This document shows, piece after piece, positions 47,111-59,265 of a stretch of 64,000 bases of DNA. Position 1 is the stretch's first letter; each line of letters opens with the position of its first letter. Source of the stretch: Branchiostoma floridae (taxonomy: Eukaryota > Chordata > Leptocardii > Amphioxiformes > Branchiostomatidae). The position numbers were made by a program, and so were the translations under genes. The stretch lies in contig NC_049992.1 of the NCBI RefSeq assembly GCF_000003815.2, forward strand, positions 19,851,760 through 19,915,759. Reading direction: 5' to 3'. A model generated the notes under the pieces. The model did no database searches. It was given only the letters and a program-made list of their open reading frames with translations, and was not told where the DNA came from.

Positions 47111-47464
47111 CTAATACATATATATCATATAGGGGCATACTTGTAAGGGATTCTTTCGTGTGAAATGAAAGTAATCTTCATGTCTTTATTGATGGCATAG
47201 CTCACGACCATTTCATTGTTTTTCTAGTTCCTGCAAAAATAAATTGTTTCTAAGCTTAGAAATCAAAATATTTCGTTTTGCTACAATAGGATATACGAGG
47301 CAATAGAAGAACGAAGGTCATCATTTTTGGATGTGGCACTCAATTCTTCATGATAATACTGTAAATGCATTACAGCAGATCCTATCTACAATATTCTGAC
47401 AATACAAAAACAATTTTATTTGTTATGGATGAAAAGAGTCATCAGGTCATAAGCCCCAATGACC

Positions 47465-47690
47465 CTCACTGTCGTTAGGCAGTTATCAAAGATGGCGGGT
47501 GGTTACAGGAAACATGTGATGAATGTCTTCTACTGAGTCGATAGAGACAATCATACTTCTTTTTTTTTAATCATATTTTATCAAAGATGGCGAGTTAGCA
47601 GTTATCAAACATTATTAGTAGAAACGGACATATGATGAATGTTTTCCACTGAATTGGTAGCGACAATCATCATCATTTATATCATATCTC
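47465..47690. repeat. ~115-bp tandem duplication
   Basis: GTTATCAAAGATGGCG, AACATGTGATGAATGTCTTC and GAGACAATCAT recur as TATCAAAGATGGCG, GGACATATGATGAATGTTTT and GCGACAATCAT in the same order. Confidence 0.65.
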
Positions 47691-47812
47691 TTTTAATATT
47701 TTCATTCGCAAGATGACTCATAAGAATGATCACTTATGACATAAAACAATGTAAAACTGATTGTCCTCTGACGTACAGGACTGCTACCCAGGGGCTATGA
47801 ACATGAGCGTAA

Positions 47813-48058
47813 AGGTGGTATCTCACTGCACTTGGAGAACCTGCGCGGCACTGCAGGGTTCATTCACTGCGGCACTGTTGTGTTATTTTCGTCAATTTCT
47901 TTTAAACTTTATATATTGTGTATTAAGTAAAAGTATGACTAAGAAAACAACAAAATACACAAAACGTAAGAAATGTGTTATTCTTTTATGATATTCGTTG
48001 AGTATCTTTCGGGTCCGCAGTGCCGCACCGGTGCCCCAAGTGCAGTGAGATACTACCT
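47813..48058. mobile_element. ~246-bp inverted-repeat MITE, family A copy 8
   Basis: AGGTGGTATCTCACTGCACT ... AAGTGCAGTGAGATACTACC plus T, flanked by TAA on both sides (47810-47812, 48059-48061). The cleanest copy in the window. Confidence 0.92.
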
Positions 48059-48099
48059 TAACCAGCTACAGTTGTAATGATATTTTGCATCAGAAGATA

Positions 48100-49670
48100 G
48101 ACGATGCCATTAAAAGGAGAAAAGACGAACAAATGCACATTTACTGCAACAGGTGTATAAAGGTCCATTTTTTGCATGCAATCCAGATATGCCATGTACG
48201 CCCTTGTCACACAATAGTAAAATGTATGGGCCCACGAGTCTGCAAGGTCTAAATGGCATGCAGTTTCGGCAGTAATAATACTAGCGAGATTTAGAGATCA
48301 GCCGATGTTCGCCGGTTTCAACCTCTGTCCCATAACATGTATAATGGGGAACATTTTCGGGGGGAAAATGCGACAGAGTCGTTGGTGATTTGTACTGAAT
48401 ACAGCGTCATTTTTCTGGAGATCAACAAGATTAATATGGACAAAGCTCGTTAAGTATGTGACAGGGGCTTTATGCTACTATATCTATCTTTTCTTCTTGT
48501 AATTTTTTTTTTCACAAAGTGTCCCTCTTCTTTATTGTGTTTCTGGAGTCTATAGCTGTTAGGGAAGACCATGCCACACTTGGTCCCATCCTTGTGAACA
48601 AAAGTGCACGTGAAACTTGGAACGGCCGTTCTCCGTATGGGCGGTGGTGTTCCTGTGTCTTCATCAGCATCATTGTCTATAGGAGAAGAAAGAAAGACGA
48701 TATCATATTGAGCCTGTAATTAATGTTAATAATATCTATTTTATTGCACTGTTGGTGTAATTCTCCTCCTCATCAATAACATTATCATCTTTGGCGAAAC
48801 ATAATTGAACGGTCACGTCTCCATATGGATGGTGTCAACATCAATCTATCTTTTACAGTTTCATTGCCTCAGGCCAATTTAATAAAATGATAATGATTTT
48901 TTATGTGGATGGCATTCGCAAGCGCATCACTTTTCGACTATATAAAGTAGAGCTGCAAATTTATGCTGTAAATTGTAATGAAAACATGATATACGAAAAC
49001 GGATACTTTTTGTCGTAGAAAACCAGTTGAAGCATTCACATAGAGAAAGAACAAATATGCAGAATCTGTTGTTTGGTACAACGTGCTCTGTGTGTTCATC
49101 CAACTCCCTGACTACGTGATATGAAGCCAAAAAGTCTATGATTAATGGCATGTAATTTTGTTACGCTGTAGGTTTTATCTTTATTATCCCCATTACAATT
49201 AGTATGAAACATTGCCAACATCAAACATGAAACTTTGAATGGCTGCTCTCCGTATGGCCTATATCATAATACCCTAAAGGAGAAAAATCTAATAATAAGC
49301 CTATGATTAATGAAGCTTAAGCTGTCCTTACTGTTGGTGTCATCCTTGTCATCTCTAATATTATTATGAAATATTGACTGTATTTATCTTTAGGCTTCTT
49401 TAGCAAAGGAAATAAGCTACTCTTAAAAGGTTTAATTACATATATCTTCTCATTCATTCTTCTTTCTATTCCTGCAGGGATATTTTTTATGCCACAGCAT
49501 ATGATGTTTCCATTAATTTTGATGAAAATATCCACTAGATGTGATAATTGCATTGCAGTAACTCTAGTTCATAAGGGCCTTGATATGAAGAAGCCCCTAT
49601 GTGTTGCATATGGAATAATATCAATCATAACTCTCAGGAGGTACATTTAGTACATTATGACATTATTACA
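48100..49670. other. Intergenic, no gene; diverged duplication
   Basis: About 48600-48730 and 49220-49320 share GTGAAACTTGGAACGGCCGT-like sequence, TCTCCGTATGG, AGGAGAA and GAGCCTGTAATTAATG-like words. 48868-49150 has weak family B character (GGCCAATTTAATAAAATGAT, GTGGATGGCATTCGC). Confidence 0.45.
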
Positions 49671-49678
49671 TTAAGTAT

Positions 49679-50107
49679 TAAGCCATGTTGATTTGATTAC
49701 TAGTATATGGATGTAACCTCCGAGCGCGCATCAATTTTCATTTGTTTCTAAATAAGACAAAGTTTTTGACCATAATGTAAATGGTATTAAGCAGCTGCAA
49801 AATGAGCAAATATATGCCTTAAGCTACAAAATAAATATCGAAAAACGGATATTGATCTTAAAGAATGCGGATATTGATGTTGTCAATTCCGAAGACAAAG
49901 ATGACAATGTGAAAAAAAATGAAGAATATATTGTTTCGTACATCATTCTCTTAATATGTGTTTCTCCCGTTGCTAAACCTTCCTCATAAGATTTTTAGAA
50001 TAATGAAGACAACTTTTTAGTTTGGCCACGTTTTTTCTATTCGCACGTTCATTTTTGGGGTTTCCAGAGGACGCCATCTATATAATCCAATCAGCATCAA
50101 CATAGTC
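49679..50107. mobile_element. Inverted-repeat MITE, family B copy 5
   Basis: TAAGCCATGTTGATTTGATT then GGATGTAACCTCCGAGCGCG at the left; CAGAGGACGCCATCTATATA then ATCCAATCAGCATCAACAT at the right; inner AGCAAATATATGCCTTAAGC is shared. Confidence 0.75.
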
Positions 50108-50559
50108 ATGAAATCTTCACATTGTGAAAACGACTGGCATAAAGTCAGTAGCACCATAAAGATTTCACCCTTACTTGTCTTAAGCACATCTAAAGTGCTA
50201 TAAAAAGATAGTGTTGTAAATTGCACACAGGGTGGATTGTGCCTAATTCTATCTAGATGAAAGCAACTGTCTTGACAGTGCTTATTCTTAATGGTGAATG
50301 GGAGTAAATTGCACTGATGAGAGCATGTTAAGAGTCTATTAATGCTTTCCATGGCTTACTGGCTATTGTAATGTTACATTGTGGAAGAACAGAGCATGTG
50401 TGGGTGAAGGTAACATGTATCATTCAATGGATTACTTCTGCAAGTTCTCTGAAATGACCTACATTTTACATCGCTTCAGATTACTGAGTGTGTACTGTGA
50501 TAGAAGAGAACCCCCTTGATGAATGCACTTGAATGTTTGGGGTGTTTGGAACACATATA

Positions 50560-51105
50560 GGGGTGTCAGAAGTCACTCAGAACATAGGGGTGCCAAGCAT
50601 GGATGCTTTTTGAACATAGGGGTGTTGGAACATGAGAATACTGGATCATATTGGTGTTAAAACATAGAGGTATCAAAACATAGAGGTGTTGAGAACATAG
50701 GGGTATTGGGGACATAGGGTTGTCAGGACATAGGGGTGGAACACAGGGGAGTTAGAACACATTGGTGTCGGAACATAGAGGTGTCAGGACATAGGATCGT
50801 AGGGACGCCTGAACATAGTGGTGATGGAACACGGGGCGTGAGAACATGGGGTATAGTTGGCTAAATCAACGTGATGATGATGATGATCATNNNNNNNNNN
50901 NNNNNNNNNNNNNNNNNNNNNNNNNNNNNNNNNNNNNNNNNNNNNNNNNNNNNNNNNNNNNNNNNNNNNNNNNNNNNNNNNNNNNNNNNNTAGGGGTGTT
51001 AGGTGCATAGGGGTGTCGGAAGATAGGGGTGCCAGAACATAGGGGTGTCGAAACACAGGCCCTGGGGTATCGTGACATAGGGGTGTCAGAACATAGGGGT
51101 CCTTT
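50560..51105. repeat. Minisatellite, ~16-bp unit, spanning an assembly gap
   Basis: Tandem degenerate units of GAACATAGGGGTGTCG (variants TTG, TCA, GAGG), at least 20 recognisable, on both sides of the N run. The true array length is unknown. Confidence 0.93.
50891..50990. other. Assembly gap (100 N)
   Basis: Exactly 100 undetermined bases, the usual placeholder for a gap of unknown size, inside the minisatellite and next to an (ATG)n run. Confidence 0.99.
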
Positions 51106-51654
51106 AAAAATAGACTGCGCACGTCGTTTGATAACAAAAGTGGTTATATGTTCTGCTTCAGCGCTGAAATTTTGCTTCAGTGTCCCACAATCTGTACATG
51201 TCCTGCATGATAGAGAATTGCTAAACTTTCATTCCAACACAAAAATAATGTAAGGACTTACCCCTAAATTTTCGGTCGATCTCCGTTGACCTTGTTCACA
51301 GAATGACCCTTTCTCACTCCAGCAGTGACGTCAGGATGGTTTCGTTTTGCCGTTGGAAGAGAAACGATTCCTTTTGACTGATATAATTCATCATTGTAGT
51401 CAGTTCAGGAGATCAGGGTTGCATATACCCTAAAGGCTGCTTTTGTTAAGCTCCTTCTCCAGATAAATGTATGCTCCACATAGGCACAGATGATGTGTCT
51501 ATTGGCATTTCAAATCCACTTCCTCTTGTAACATATACAGAGCTTACTAGATAAGAAACCAATGTTTCTACTTGCACATTCATCACTGACATGCTGTTTT
51601 TTTTCATATATAACTATAATTTAGCAACATATACAGTTGGTACACATGTGCATG

Positions 51655-52185
51655 TCCGTTACTAGAAGTAGTTTATAGGAACCAGCCGGAATGAAGAAAT
51701 TACAAAATTTGTGACACATTCGGGCTGGAATTCCAAATGGACCTAGTAATCTCTTCACACGAGAGGCAAAATGAGCCGGAATGCTGTCTGAATAGTAAAT
51801 TAGCCCTGGGTATTCGTAGTACATTCCAGAAATTCTCACTGCATTCCATATATTTCTGTTTATTCTTGTGGCCGGATGGTTTTGCATCAAATGGGATCAG
51901 AATGTTTCGAATAATGTTTAAATGCCTATGCGGTCATACTGTTGTTAGAATACCCTTGAAATTCCGTTCAATATTTCTCCATTTAAAATGCACCTTGAAA
52001 GCACAAATATCTGGAATGCAGTGAGAATTTCTAGAATACAGCACAGATTCCAAGGAATATACAATTTGAATAAGCCAGAATGCCGTCCGAATAAAATTCT
52101 TCGGAATGCCGTCATTGAAAGCATTTTTATTCAGACGGTATTCTGACTCATTCCAATTCTCGTGTGAAGGGGCCTTAAATGCGAT
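51655..52185. mobile_element. Family D (GAATGC-rich) element, copy 2
   Basis: GGAACCAGCCGGAATGAAGA, TTCCAAATGGACCTAGTAAT, CACACGAGAGGCAAAATGAG; right end AATTCTCGTGTGAAGGGGCC then TTAAA. Parallels 23762-24362. Confidence 0.65.
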
Positions 52186-52189
52186 TTAG

Positions 52190-53320
52190 ATAGTTCTTCA
52201 TTCACAACCGGTAACTGCACATTTACAACTGACGACATTTTGGAGACTAACTGACACCTACTTCGGGACAATGATGACGCCAAATTTATGTACACTCCTG
52301 TAAATATGTGGTTATTTGATATATACCACGTAGAACGTTTGCTATAAATTTTCGTTCACCAATCTCATGAAATTATTCACGCACGCACTAACTTGGCTAA
52401 CAAGCTCTGCAACTTTTTTTGCTGTAGTTGTTATTTCTTCACCAGCCACAATTTGTTTTATATTTCACCACATTTCTGGTCACTATATCAACACACTGGA
52501 ACAGTCTTGATTTACAAAAGTTTTTGGGCAGGATTTTTATTCATCTTGAACTTTTAAAGGGGGTTTCTGCATGGGGAAAATTCATGGCATTCTGTAACCA
52601 AAAATTTAGGATGACATAAGATCGTCATACATTTTCCAATGGTAATATCATTGTACAAACTCAGAGTATGCTTTCATTAGAGTATTTTTGTTGTCATCTT
52701 ACAGCAATTCTTATAATAAGGGTAAATGCCAAAAATAAAGACTCTCTTTTTGTGACAAGTAGTTCCAGAAGCTATATGTTAGAACCTAATACCTGCCTTC
52801 CAAAGGTGAGATGATCCATAGCTACAAAATTTAAATGTCAATTATGGACCTTAAATGGTCCATGATACATTATTTCTGCTTTGTCAACAAAAGATGGTGA
52901 TTGTCTTTGCAATTTTTCATGCATGGGCACATCATTCTGCAGTTTAAAGATGTCCAAAAGCTACTAATATTAATACAGAAATGTAATATCCACAATAAAA
53001 GAGTACATTCGTACTTATTTGCAAGCAACTGGATTGAGTAAACGATTAACCGGTCAGGAGTATCTGGTAGCATTCACTCCCTATCGACATATTTTTTTCA
53101 ATCACTAACAAATCTAGATGCATGTGTCACTGAGATGTCTAACTGTTTACTAATTTATTGTTGATATTGTTATTTGGTTTCAACTCGACTACTCTCTTTT
53201 GAATTGCAAGTAACTTACAATAGGAAGGACTTACTTGCATAGGTCTCGAGCAGCTGCATTTGGTGCTAACTCAGGTGACCTCAATACGACTTTCGCAAGG
53301 GTCTGGTTCACTTTTTACAA
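52190..53320. other. Intergenic, no gene recognised
   Basis: AT-rich. A family E end fragment (GCAAGCAACTGGATTGAGTA, about 53025-53085) is the only recognisable item. Confidence 0.45.
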
Positions 53321-53329
53321 GTTTTCACA

Positions 53330-53415
53330 GATAATCAGGTTCAGGTCCAGACCTGGACCTGATCCTCTGGAGCTGGACCGTACCTGGATTTTCTACACCA
53401 GTACCCTCCCCTAGA
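53330..53415. mobile_element. Family C element, right-end fragment
   Basis: AGGTTCAGGTCCAGACCTGG, GACCTGATCCTCTGGAGCTG and ACCAGTACCCTCCCCTAG; the left part is absent. Confidence 0.65.
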
Positions 53416-53782
53416 TCACTGTGTTAGGCCTCAATAGCATGTAGTTAAATGCTCTGGATGCTTCCCTATACATACATGTAGGACTGTCAAGGCTTAAAGT
53501 CCCATTTGTTGGACAAAAAATGTGCTTCTGATGAATGTAACACCAGGGAATTGATCAGGAACGCTATGTTAGGAAGTGTGAATGCCCTCGCAGTGGGGAG
53601 GCAGTGTTTGATGACAGCACTTCTTGGACCCATAAACCCTGGAGTGACATATGCCAGTATTACCTGTGGATCTGCGGCCTTAGGCCCAGGATTAGGGTTA
53701 AGCTGGCCCTGTGGGACTCGACAGACATGTTTTACAGTGATAGAGATGTAGACGCACCTTTTCATGCATAGGCCTTACATTG

Positions 53783-54225
53783 GGGGTGGGTGCATCATAC
53801 TGGTACAAAACCACTTTAACTTTCTTTTAGACCAGTCTGAAAAAAAACTTTTAAAAACCCCAGTAAATCGGATTTTGGACCAATTACATAACAATGTATA
53901 TTGGCAGGCGTCCACATGATTGGGGGCTGACCGGTCCAAGAAAATAGCAAGAGAGATGTGGAATAGAGTCTGTAGTCATATCGATCAAGTTTCTACAGTA
54001 AAACGTGCAGAGGAAGCTGGCCTTGTTCACATGTAGATAGGATTTTAAAATGCCAGGGGGTGTGAGAAAATCCACCAAACAGATTCCTGAGACTTGATTT
54101 CTTTCAATTGAATGTACTATTCTTTTGAGTAATTCACAAATTTTCACGATTAGGTCCAGGTTCAGGTTTGGACCTGTTCCTCTGGACCTAAATTTTTCCG
54201 TACATGCACCAGTACCCACCCCTTT
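53783..54225 (+). mobile_element. Family C element, copy 3
   Basis: GGGGGTGGGTGCATCATACT then GGTACAAAACCAC at the left; GGTCCAGGTTCAGGTTTGGA, CCTGTTCCTCTGGACC and ACCAGTACCCACCCCTTT at the right. Same orientation and inner order as 46119-46558. Confidence 0.75.
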
Positions 54226-54889
54226 AAAGGCCTCAACAATTGTTCTTGTTAGTACAAACTCCAAGAGTGTGGACAGCCTATATGCTATAAATGTCTTTGC
54301 ATAATTCCCTACAAAACAACAAAATTGTCCAACTTCTTTCTCTTGAAAATTTAAAAAAAGAGCAAAACCCTAGAAAAGCTTTTTTAGATTATCGTTCTGG
54401 TAAATGGTATCTCTGATTTATAACATTGCTTTAAAAAATTGAGGTTTTTGAATGCCATAGACTATGGTTCAATTCCCAAGCCAGCTGTAATGTAAGATAA
54501 ATACTGAAAGTAAATACGTTCAGGGCTCGGTTTCATCTTACGAGGCTTTGCAGAAATCCCTTTAAGACGCTGAGTTAAGTGCAGGATCATTCGGCACATT
54601 TAACTACGCTACGGATGGGAGCTGCATATAACTCACTACTAGTGGGTAATTACCACAAGGTAGGTCTCAATATGTTAACTTCAGAACAGCCACCTAAATC
54701 TATTGGTTATAACGTTAGGTCAGACCAATTTTATTTGTTGCTTCTCGGATTTACCGACCCTATCTGTTCCAATATGAAAAAAAAAAGTTTCTTCCTCAAA
54801 TTCCAGTAGCTGTACCTGCCTATACCCACGATTTTTTTTTCGACCGACCAAATATTTTTCTGAAAAAAAAAAAAATCCGAGAAACGACA

Positions 54890-56300
54890 AATAATGGTAG
54901 GATTTCTAATAGAGCAATCGTAGGGAATTTCGCTGACGGAAACGTCCCTTGACCTCACTGAGCGACATCCGCCGGCTAGGTCGGCCGGGCTCGCATTTTG
55001 CTTATCATTTCGTTCAAAAATTCTGGATTTTAGTTCTTATCAAGAGCTTCTTCCCAGTGCACAGCGTGTCTGAACCACTGAGGCACACGATTCCGCCAGT
55101 AGACGATGTGGGACCGCTGGATGGCTCACGGAATCGGCCGATAAAGCGCATCACCACGAAGGGCGAGCTGTCCGAACACCACGCCATGGCCATGCGCGCC
55201 ATCCAGCCACTTTCGACAGCCAGTAACTCGCTCTACCTGGGGCTCCGAAACATCACGTCACTGAAAATCTGTCTCAGACAAACTTGCAGATGCTACGAAG
55301 GACTTGCCCTCTCTCTTATGAGACGTACAGTCCAACTGGAGGCCAAACGGTGACCGCCCCCCCCCCCCCCAGCCCAACAGTTCCACCGAATATTCTCGAA
55401 TTCTCGCGCCCTTCCCGTTCTCGCGAGACGTTCGTGATCTCCCGTGACAGTCATGGTTCCATTATCAGGGGCGCGGCAGCTACGTAAACGAGCGGCACTT
55501 CCTTCTCTGCGTTCCTTCTGTTCACCTTCGACAACACTAGGAAACCAGCTCCAGCGGCGTGTTGAAGACCCTCAGGACCCCTCACATCACAGTACTAAGT
55601 TAGACTCACCGCGTCGGCGCACCTGTTTCCGGCCCGAGTCTACGCTGTTCGACAGTGCCCGGCGGCGTTCTGCAGGCAGATCTTCACCAGTTCTGGACTG
55701 TTTCTTTGACACTGACCTGAAATCTTATATTCCCTCTAATTTACTACAATAACAATACCACCCTTCACACATTTTCCGCTACGCGGTTTGGGGCCACCTC
55801 ACTACGCTTGGCTTGGCCGTCTTTGCACAACCTGTAAGCCTCTCATCGAGCAGAATAAAGACATCATATATGCCCCAAATCGCGTAGCTCTCTCCCTGTG
55901 TCGTCTCGGAATACGTAAGAGTAATTATGGTAGGATTGCTAATAGAGCAATCGTAGGGAATTTCGCTGACGGAAACGTCCCTTGACCTCACTGAGCGACA
56001 TCCGCCGGCTAGGTCGGCCGGGCTCGCATTTTGCTTAACCACCATCCCACCCTTGCTGCATTGAATTTATCCTTTCAAAGAATGTTACCGTAGCACTACA
56101 TGCATATGTACACTCACTGTATTGCTCATTGTTATAGCCAAGATCCTGGTCTTAGACCCTACATTGTTGTGATCGGCAAGACCTTGGTCTTAGGCCGCAC
56201 AACCTGTAGGCGTCTCATCGAGCTGAATAAAGACATCATTATATGCCCTAAACCGCGTAGCTCTCTCCCTGTGTCGTCTCGGAGTACGTAAGAGTAATTA
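54890..56300. repeat. Complex with ~120-bp direct repeats and a partial third unit
   Basis: AGAGCAATCGTAGGGAATTT through GGTCGGCCGGGCTCGCATTT is nearly identical at 54890-55010 and 55920-56040. A neighbouring block (ATCGAGCAGAATAAAGACAT, GTAGCTCTCTCCCTGTGTCG) at 55840-55920 recurs at 56215-56300. Direct repeats around 55021-55752 look like the ends of one compound insertion; family unrecognised. Confidence 0.75.
55021..55752 (+). pseudogene. Unrecognised GC-rich coding-like stretch between direct repeats
   Basis: One frame is open from 55021 to 55353 (contains EPLRHTIPPVDDVGPLDGSR and HHAMAMRAIQPLSTASNSLY). A second frame is open from 55227 to 55487 (QMLRRTCPLSYETYSPTGGQ then a proline run and RSRETFVISRDSHGSIIRG). 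The first frame opens again at 55444 and ends at a stop at 55752 (DCFFDTDLKSYIPSNLLQ). A run of 12 C near 55359 could be a frameshift or sequencing slip. Composition is clearly richer in GC and more codon-like than its surroundings. I do not recognise the protein. It may be a captured gene fragment carried by the repeat, or the ORF of the element itself. Confidence 0.35.
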
Positions 56301-56814
56301 AATTGGTGTGGCCTTAAGCAGCGGGTAAAGGAAAAAAAAATGCCTTCTCTATCACCCATCCACAGCTCAGTCTAATATTCCAAGCACAGGTTAAATGTAG
56401 GAGAAACACACCATGCAGAAAAGGAATGTACATGTATATCATGACTTTTCCCCAGTCAGAGTGTTTCTAATATTTGTTTTAGAGGATATATAGCTGATAA
56501 TTTTCCTTTTGCCAATTTGAGACTGTGATTCTAAAATTATGTATTCCTCTTGCGATTCCTTGTAATCAGTCACACCCTAGGAGGAGAGCTGGGCAGAGTT
56601 GATGGACAACATGCTCCTATATCCTTATCTCTGGGGCTAATTATGGGTGAAAAATAAACCATCCACAGATATTATCTATGATTCTATTGAGTTTTGTTTC
56701 TGAATCCTTCAGTCCTATATACTTTAGTAAGAATCAGATTGGAAAAGTGTTCTATTATACGTTGACTGTATTACTGAGCTTTGCGAGGGTGTCAGACTGT
56801 GAGTGGCTAGATTG

Positions 56815-57315
56815 TGAAGTCGCGTGGCGCAGCGGCGGCATTTGTGCCCCGTGATCGAGAGGTCGCAGGGTCAAATCCGACTGCGTGTCACCGATCTTGT
56901 GCCCTTGGGAAAAGCACTTTACACTGCTTTCCTCACTATACTCAGGTGTCAATGAGTACCTAGCTTCGGTTAGGGCCATCCCTCGGATAGGACGTTAAAT
57001 GGAGGTCCCGTGTATGGGGAGAGTCACACCCCATACACGTTAAAGAACCCCCACACGTGCGATGGTGCGGTGTGAGATGGAGCAAACCCTTCTGTCTGGA
57101 GTTAGTGATTCACTTCAAATCACCAGGACGGGAGACCTGGCGCATCCCCGTCTTGTAATTAGCCAGCGAAAGGGTATGTCACCCCGTAAGGGGCGGTATA
57201 ACCCCCCGTGTGTAAACATGTGCGAACATGTGTGTATGTTGTGACCTTTGACACCTGTTTTGCCATACCCTCCATTGTCATCGTATGTGGAGAATCCTAA
57301 TAAATAAATTGACTC
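56815..57315 (+). mobile_element. tRNA-derived SINE, long copy
   Basis: tRNA-like head with an A box (GTGGCGCAGCGG, ~56824) and B box (GCAGGGTCAAATCC, ~56865), then body GCCCTTGGGAAAAGCACTTT and CTCGGATAGGACGTTAAATG, ending near AATAAATAAATTGACTC. Other copies at 41510 and 63140. An isotype for the parent tRNA cannot be assigned. Confidence 0.85.
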
Positions 57316-57319
57316 AAAC

Positions 57320-58740
57320 TAAATTCTGCTGACCCTAGCCCTTTTTTCGGGGTTGACCGCTGGCTAGGGAATAATAATTTTGATCGGTCATCTTCAAGTT
57401 CAACAGTATCTGGTAACTTTTATGACATATGTTCACTGAATGTAGATTTGGAAGAATATTTTGGACAGCTTACACATAATAATTAATATATCTGATGTAA
57501 AATCTTCATAGAGTTATTCACACAGCTATAAAACCTAAACAATAAAAATAAATTAAACTACACAAAACATGCAAGATGTTTAGCCAAAATTATTTAGGAT
57601 GCAAAAACAAAAGATTCAGGCATTCTTATCATTTCCAATTACATGATAATTTGACATGTATCTCTATCTCACTACAACTATACGTTGTACTTTCTCCATC
57701 ATTTTCTATATTCTTTACATAGACTTTATGTACTAGACAAGGCAAACAACAAGACTTTACTGTTGCAAATGAATTGAATGAGCCATGGGAAGACTGGACA
57801 TCGTACATCCTTTTGATTTTATCAAGTTGTAGTAAACCTGATCACATGTCAGTTGCATGGAAAATGAAGTAGTACATTTTTCTTACTACCTTGTTTGCAG
57901 TAGTCAGAATTGAATATTGCACCAATATTTCAATTACTCTTCAACTACAGACACCTGAGAATAGGTACCTTTAAAATATCATTTATTGTGTATACTGCAG
58001 ATCTTAAGTATCTTCTTCTTGACATGTCTTAGATTTCACCTCCGGAGACAAACACAACATTACTGTCACCTTGTTGACTGAGAAACTTTTAATAAAACTT
58101 TTGCACAATGGAAGACTGTCACTGAAAACGTCCGTTGTTCAGAAGGGAGAATACAGTATTCTGGGCCATACACTCTGGAGAAATATTTCAACTCATGTCT
58201 TGTCTTGTCAAGTCTTAGAGTAACTGTTGTGTACATGTGTTAAGTTCCAGGTTAATTGCTGTGAACGGCAACTAATTTCATCTGTTTGAATACTTGGTCC
58301 TAAAAATTTAAATCTTCTGATCCTTTTTAAACTTTTAAAGTAACGCTTAGCTCACATGTCCAGAGTTTGGAACAAAAGTGCAATTGTAGAGGAGACAATA
58401 AAACATGTCGAATGTCCGTATGTTCCGTGATAGACACTTTTCTTTCTCGTTTCTGCAAACATCCCGATCGGTGCCTGTTTTGGAAATGTGACCTCAAAGC
58501 ATTACAACGCGGTCACAACGCGGTCACATTTTGATGCTTCAAGCAGGTTGTGACAGACCCAACCACCGACACGGATGATCCCAAACAGCATTTTGTGCAC
58601 CAAGCGAGTTGAACTTTCAGGAGACATACATTTTTGTCCTCCAAATTGCCTGAAGCTAGTGATCATATGACGATCACTCAACCTACTGAATGTGACCGCA
58701 ACCACAGAGGGCAAGTTTGACAACATCTAAGAGAGAAATA
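57320..58740. other. AT-rich flank, probably includes the 3' UTR of the minus-strand gene
   Basis: No exon recognised. On the minus strand it lies downstream of the stop codon at 58748, so part may be 3' UTR; TTTATT words (AATAAA on the minus strand) occur near 57981. Confidence 0.4.
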
Positions 58741-58747
58741 GACATCA

Positions 58748-58920
58748 CTACTTGCTCCATTCCGTGGGACTGGGTGTAGGCTTTGCGGGATGGGGGCTGC
58801 CTGGAGACTCCGGTGTCTGTTTGTGCAGCCACTCCATCTTCTGTCTGTGGGCGACCACGGCGTCAATCAAGTCCTCTCCCAGGACCACATCTTCAGAAGC
58901 ATAGACTGTACAAGCATAGG
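58748..58920 (-). CDS. Terminal coding exon of an unrecognised protein
   Basis: On the minus strand a TTTGTCCCCACCAG acceptor precedes an exon in phase 1 that runs 57 codons to TAG. It encodes YACTVYASEDVVLGEDLIDA then VVAHRQKMEWLHKQ and a Pro/Ser-rich tail. GC content and codon use are above the surroundings. I do not recognise the family. One candidate upstream exon fits exactly: 59818-59761 opens with ATG, encodes MSFCQGLMENNSMNLLPSL and ends in phase 1 at a GTAATG donor; joined, the product would be 76 aa. That pairing is speculative (start context is poor), and the real upstream exons may lie elsewhere. Confidence 0.5.
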
Positions 58921-59164
58921 CTGGTGGGGACAAATGAAGTAATATTAAACGTTATATATCAAATACATATATCTATATACAAATTAACAGGACCGTCAAT
59001 TAGACTTGAGCTCTTTTTTTTACAATAGGCTCCGTTTCTTAAGTTCCAGAAACAATCGCTAGGCGACGATTTTGTTTCGTAAACAACAATGGTTAAGCAG
59101 AAATCTTTTATTTATAACGTAATTCTATATTTCCTGAAGTTTAATAAATTTTAAACAGTTATCG

Positions 59165-59265
59165 CTGTGTGTGTGAGAGAGAGAGAGTGTGTGTGTGTGT
59201 GATTGTTTGTGCATGCTTGTCTCTGTGTGTTTATATGTGCGTATACTTTTATGTGTTTTAATGTG
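59165..59265. repeat. (GT)n/(GA)n low-complexity run
   Basis: GTGTGTGTGAGAGAGAGAGA and following GT-rich sequence, about 350 bp from the candidate minus-strand terminal exon. Confidence 0.85.

Noticed and set aside
50568-51105. CRISPR-like array
   Set aside because: Units are contiguous and degenerate with no spacers, and the genome is eukaryotic; it is a minisatellite.
50784-51137. Minus-strand frame running through the N gap
   Set aside because: Only minisatellite and undetermined bases.
53487-53765. Overlapping 81- and 92-codon frames on opposite strands
   Set aside because: They lie between family C copies, match nothing I recognise, and have no supporting splice sites; chance frames are more likely.
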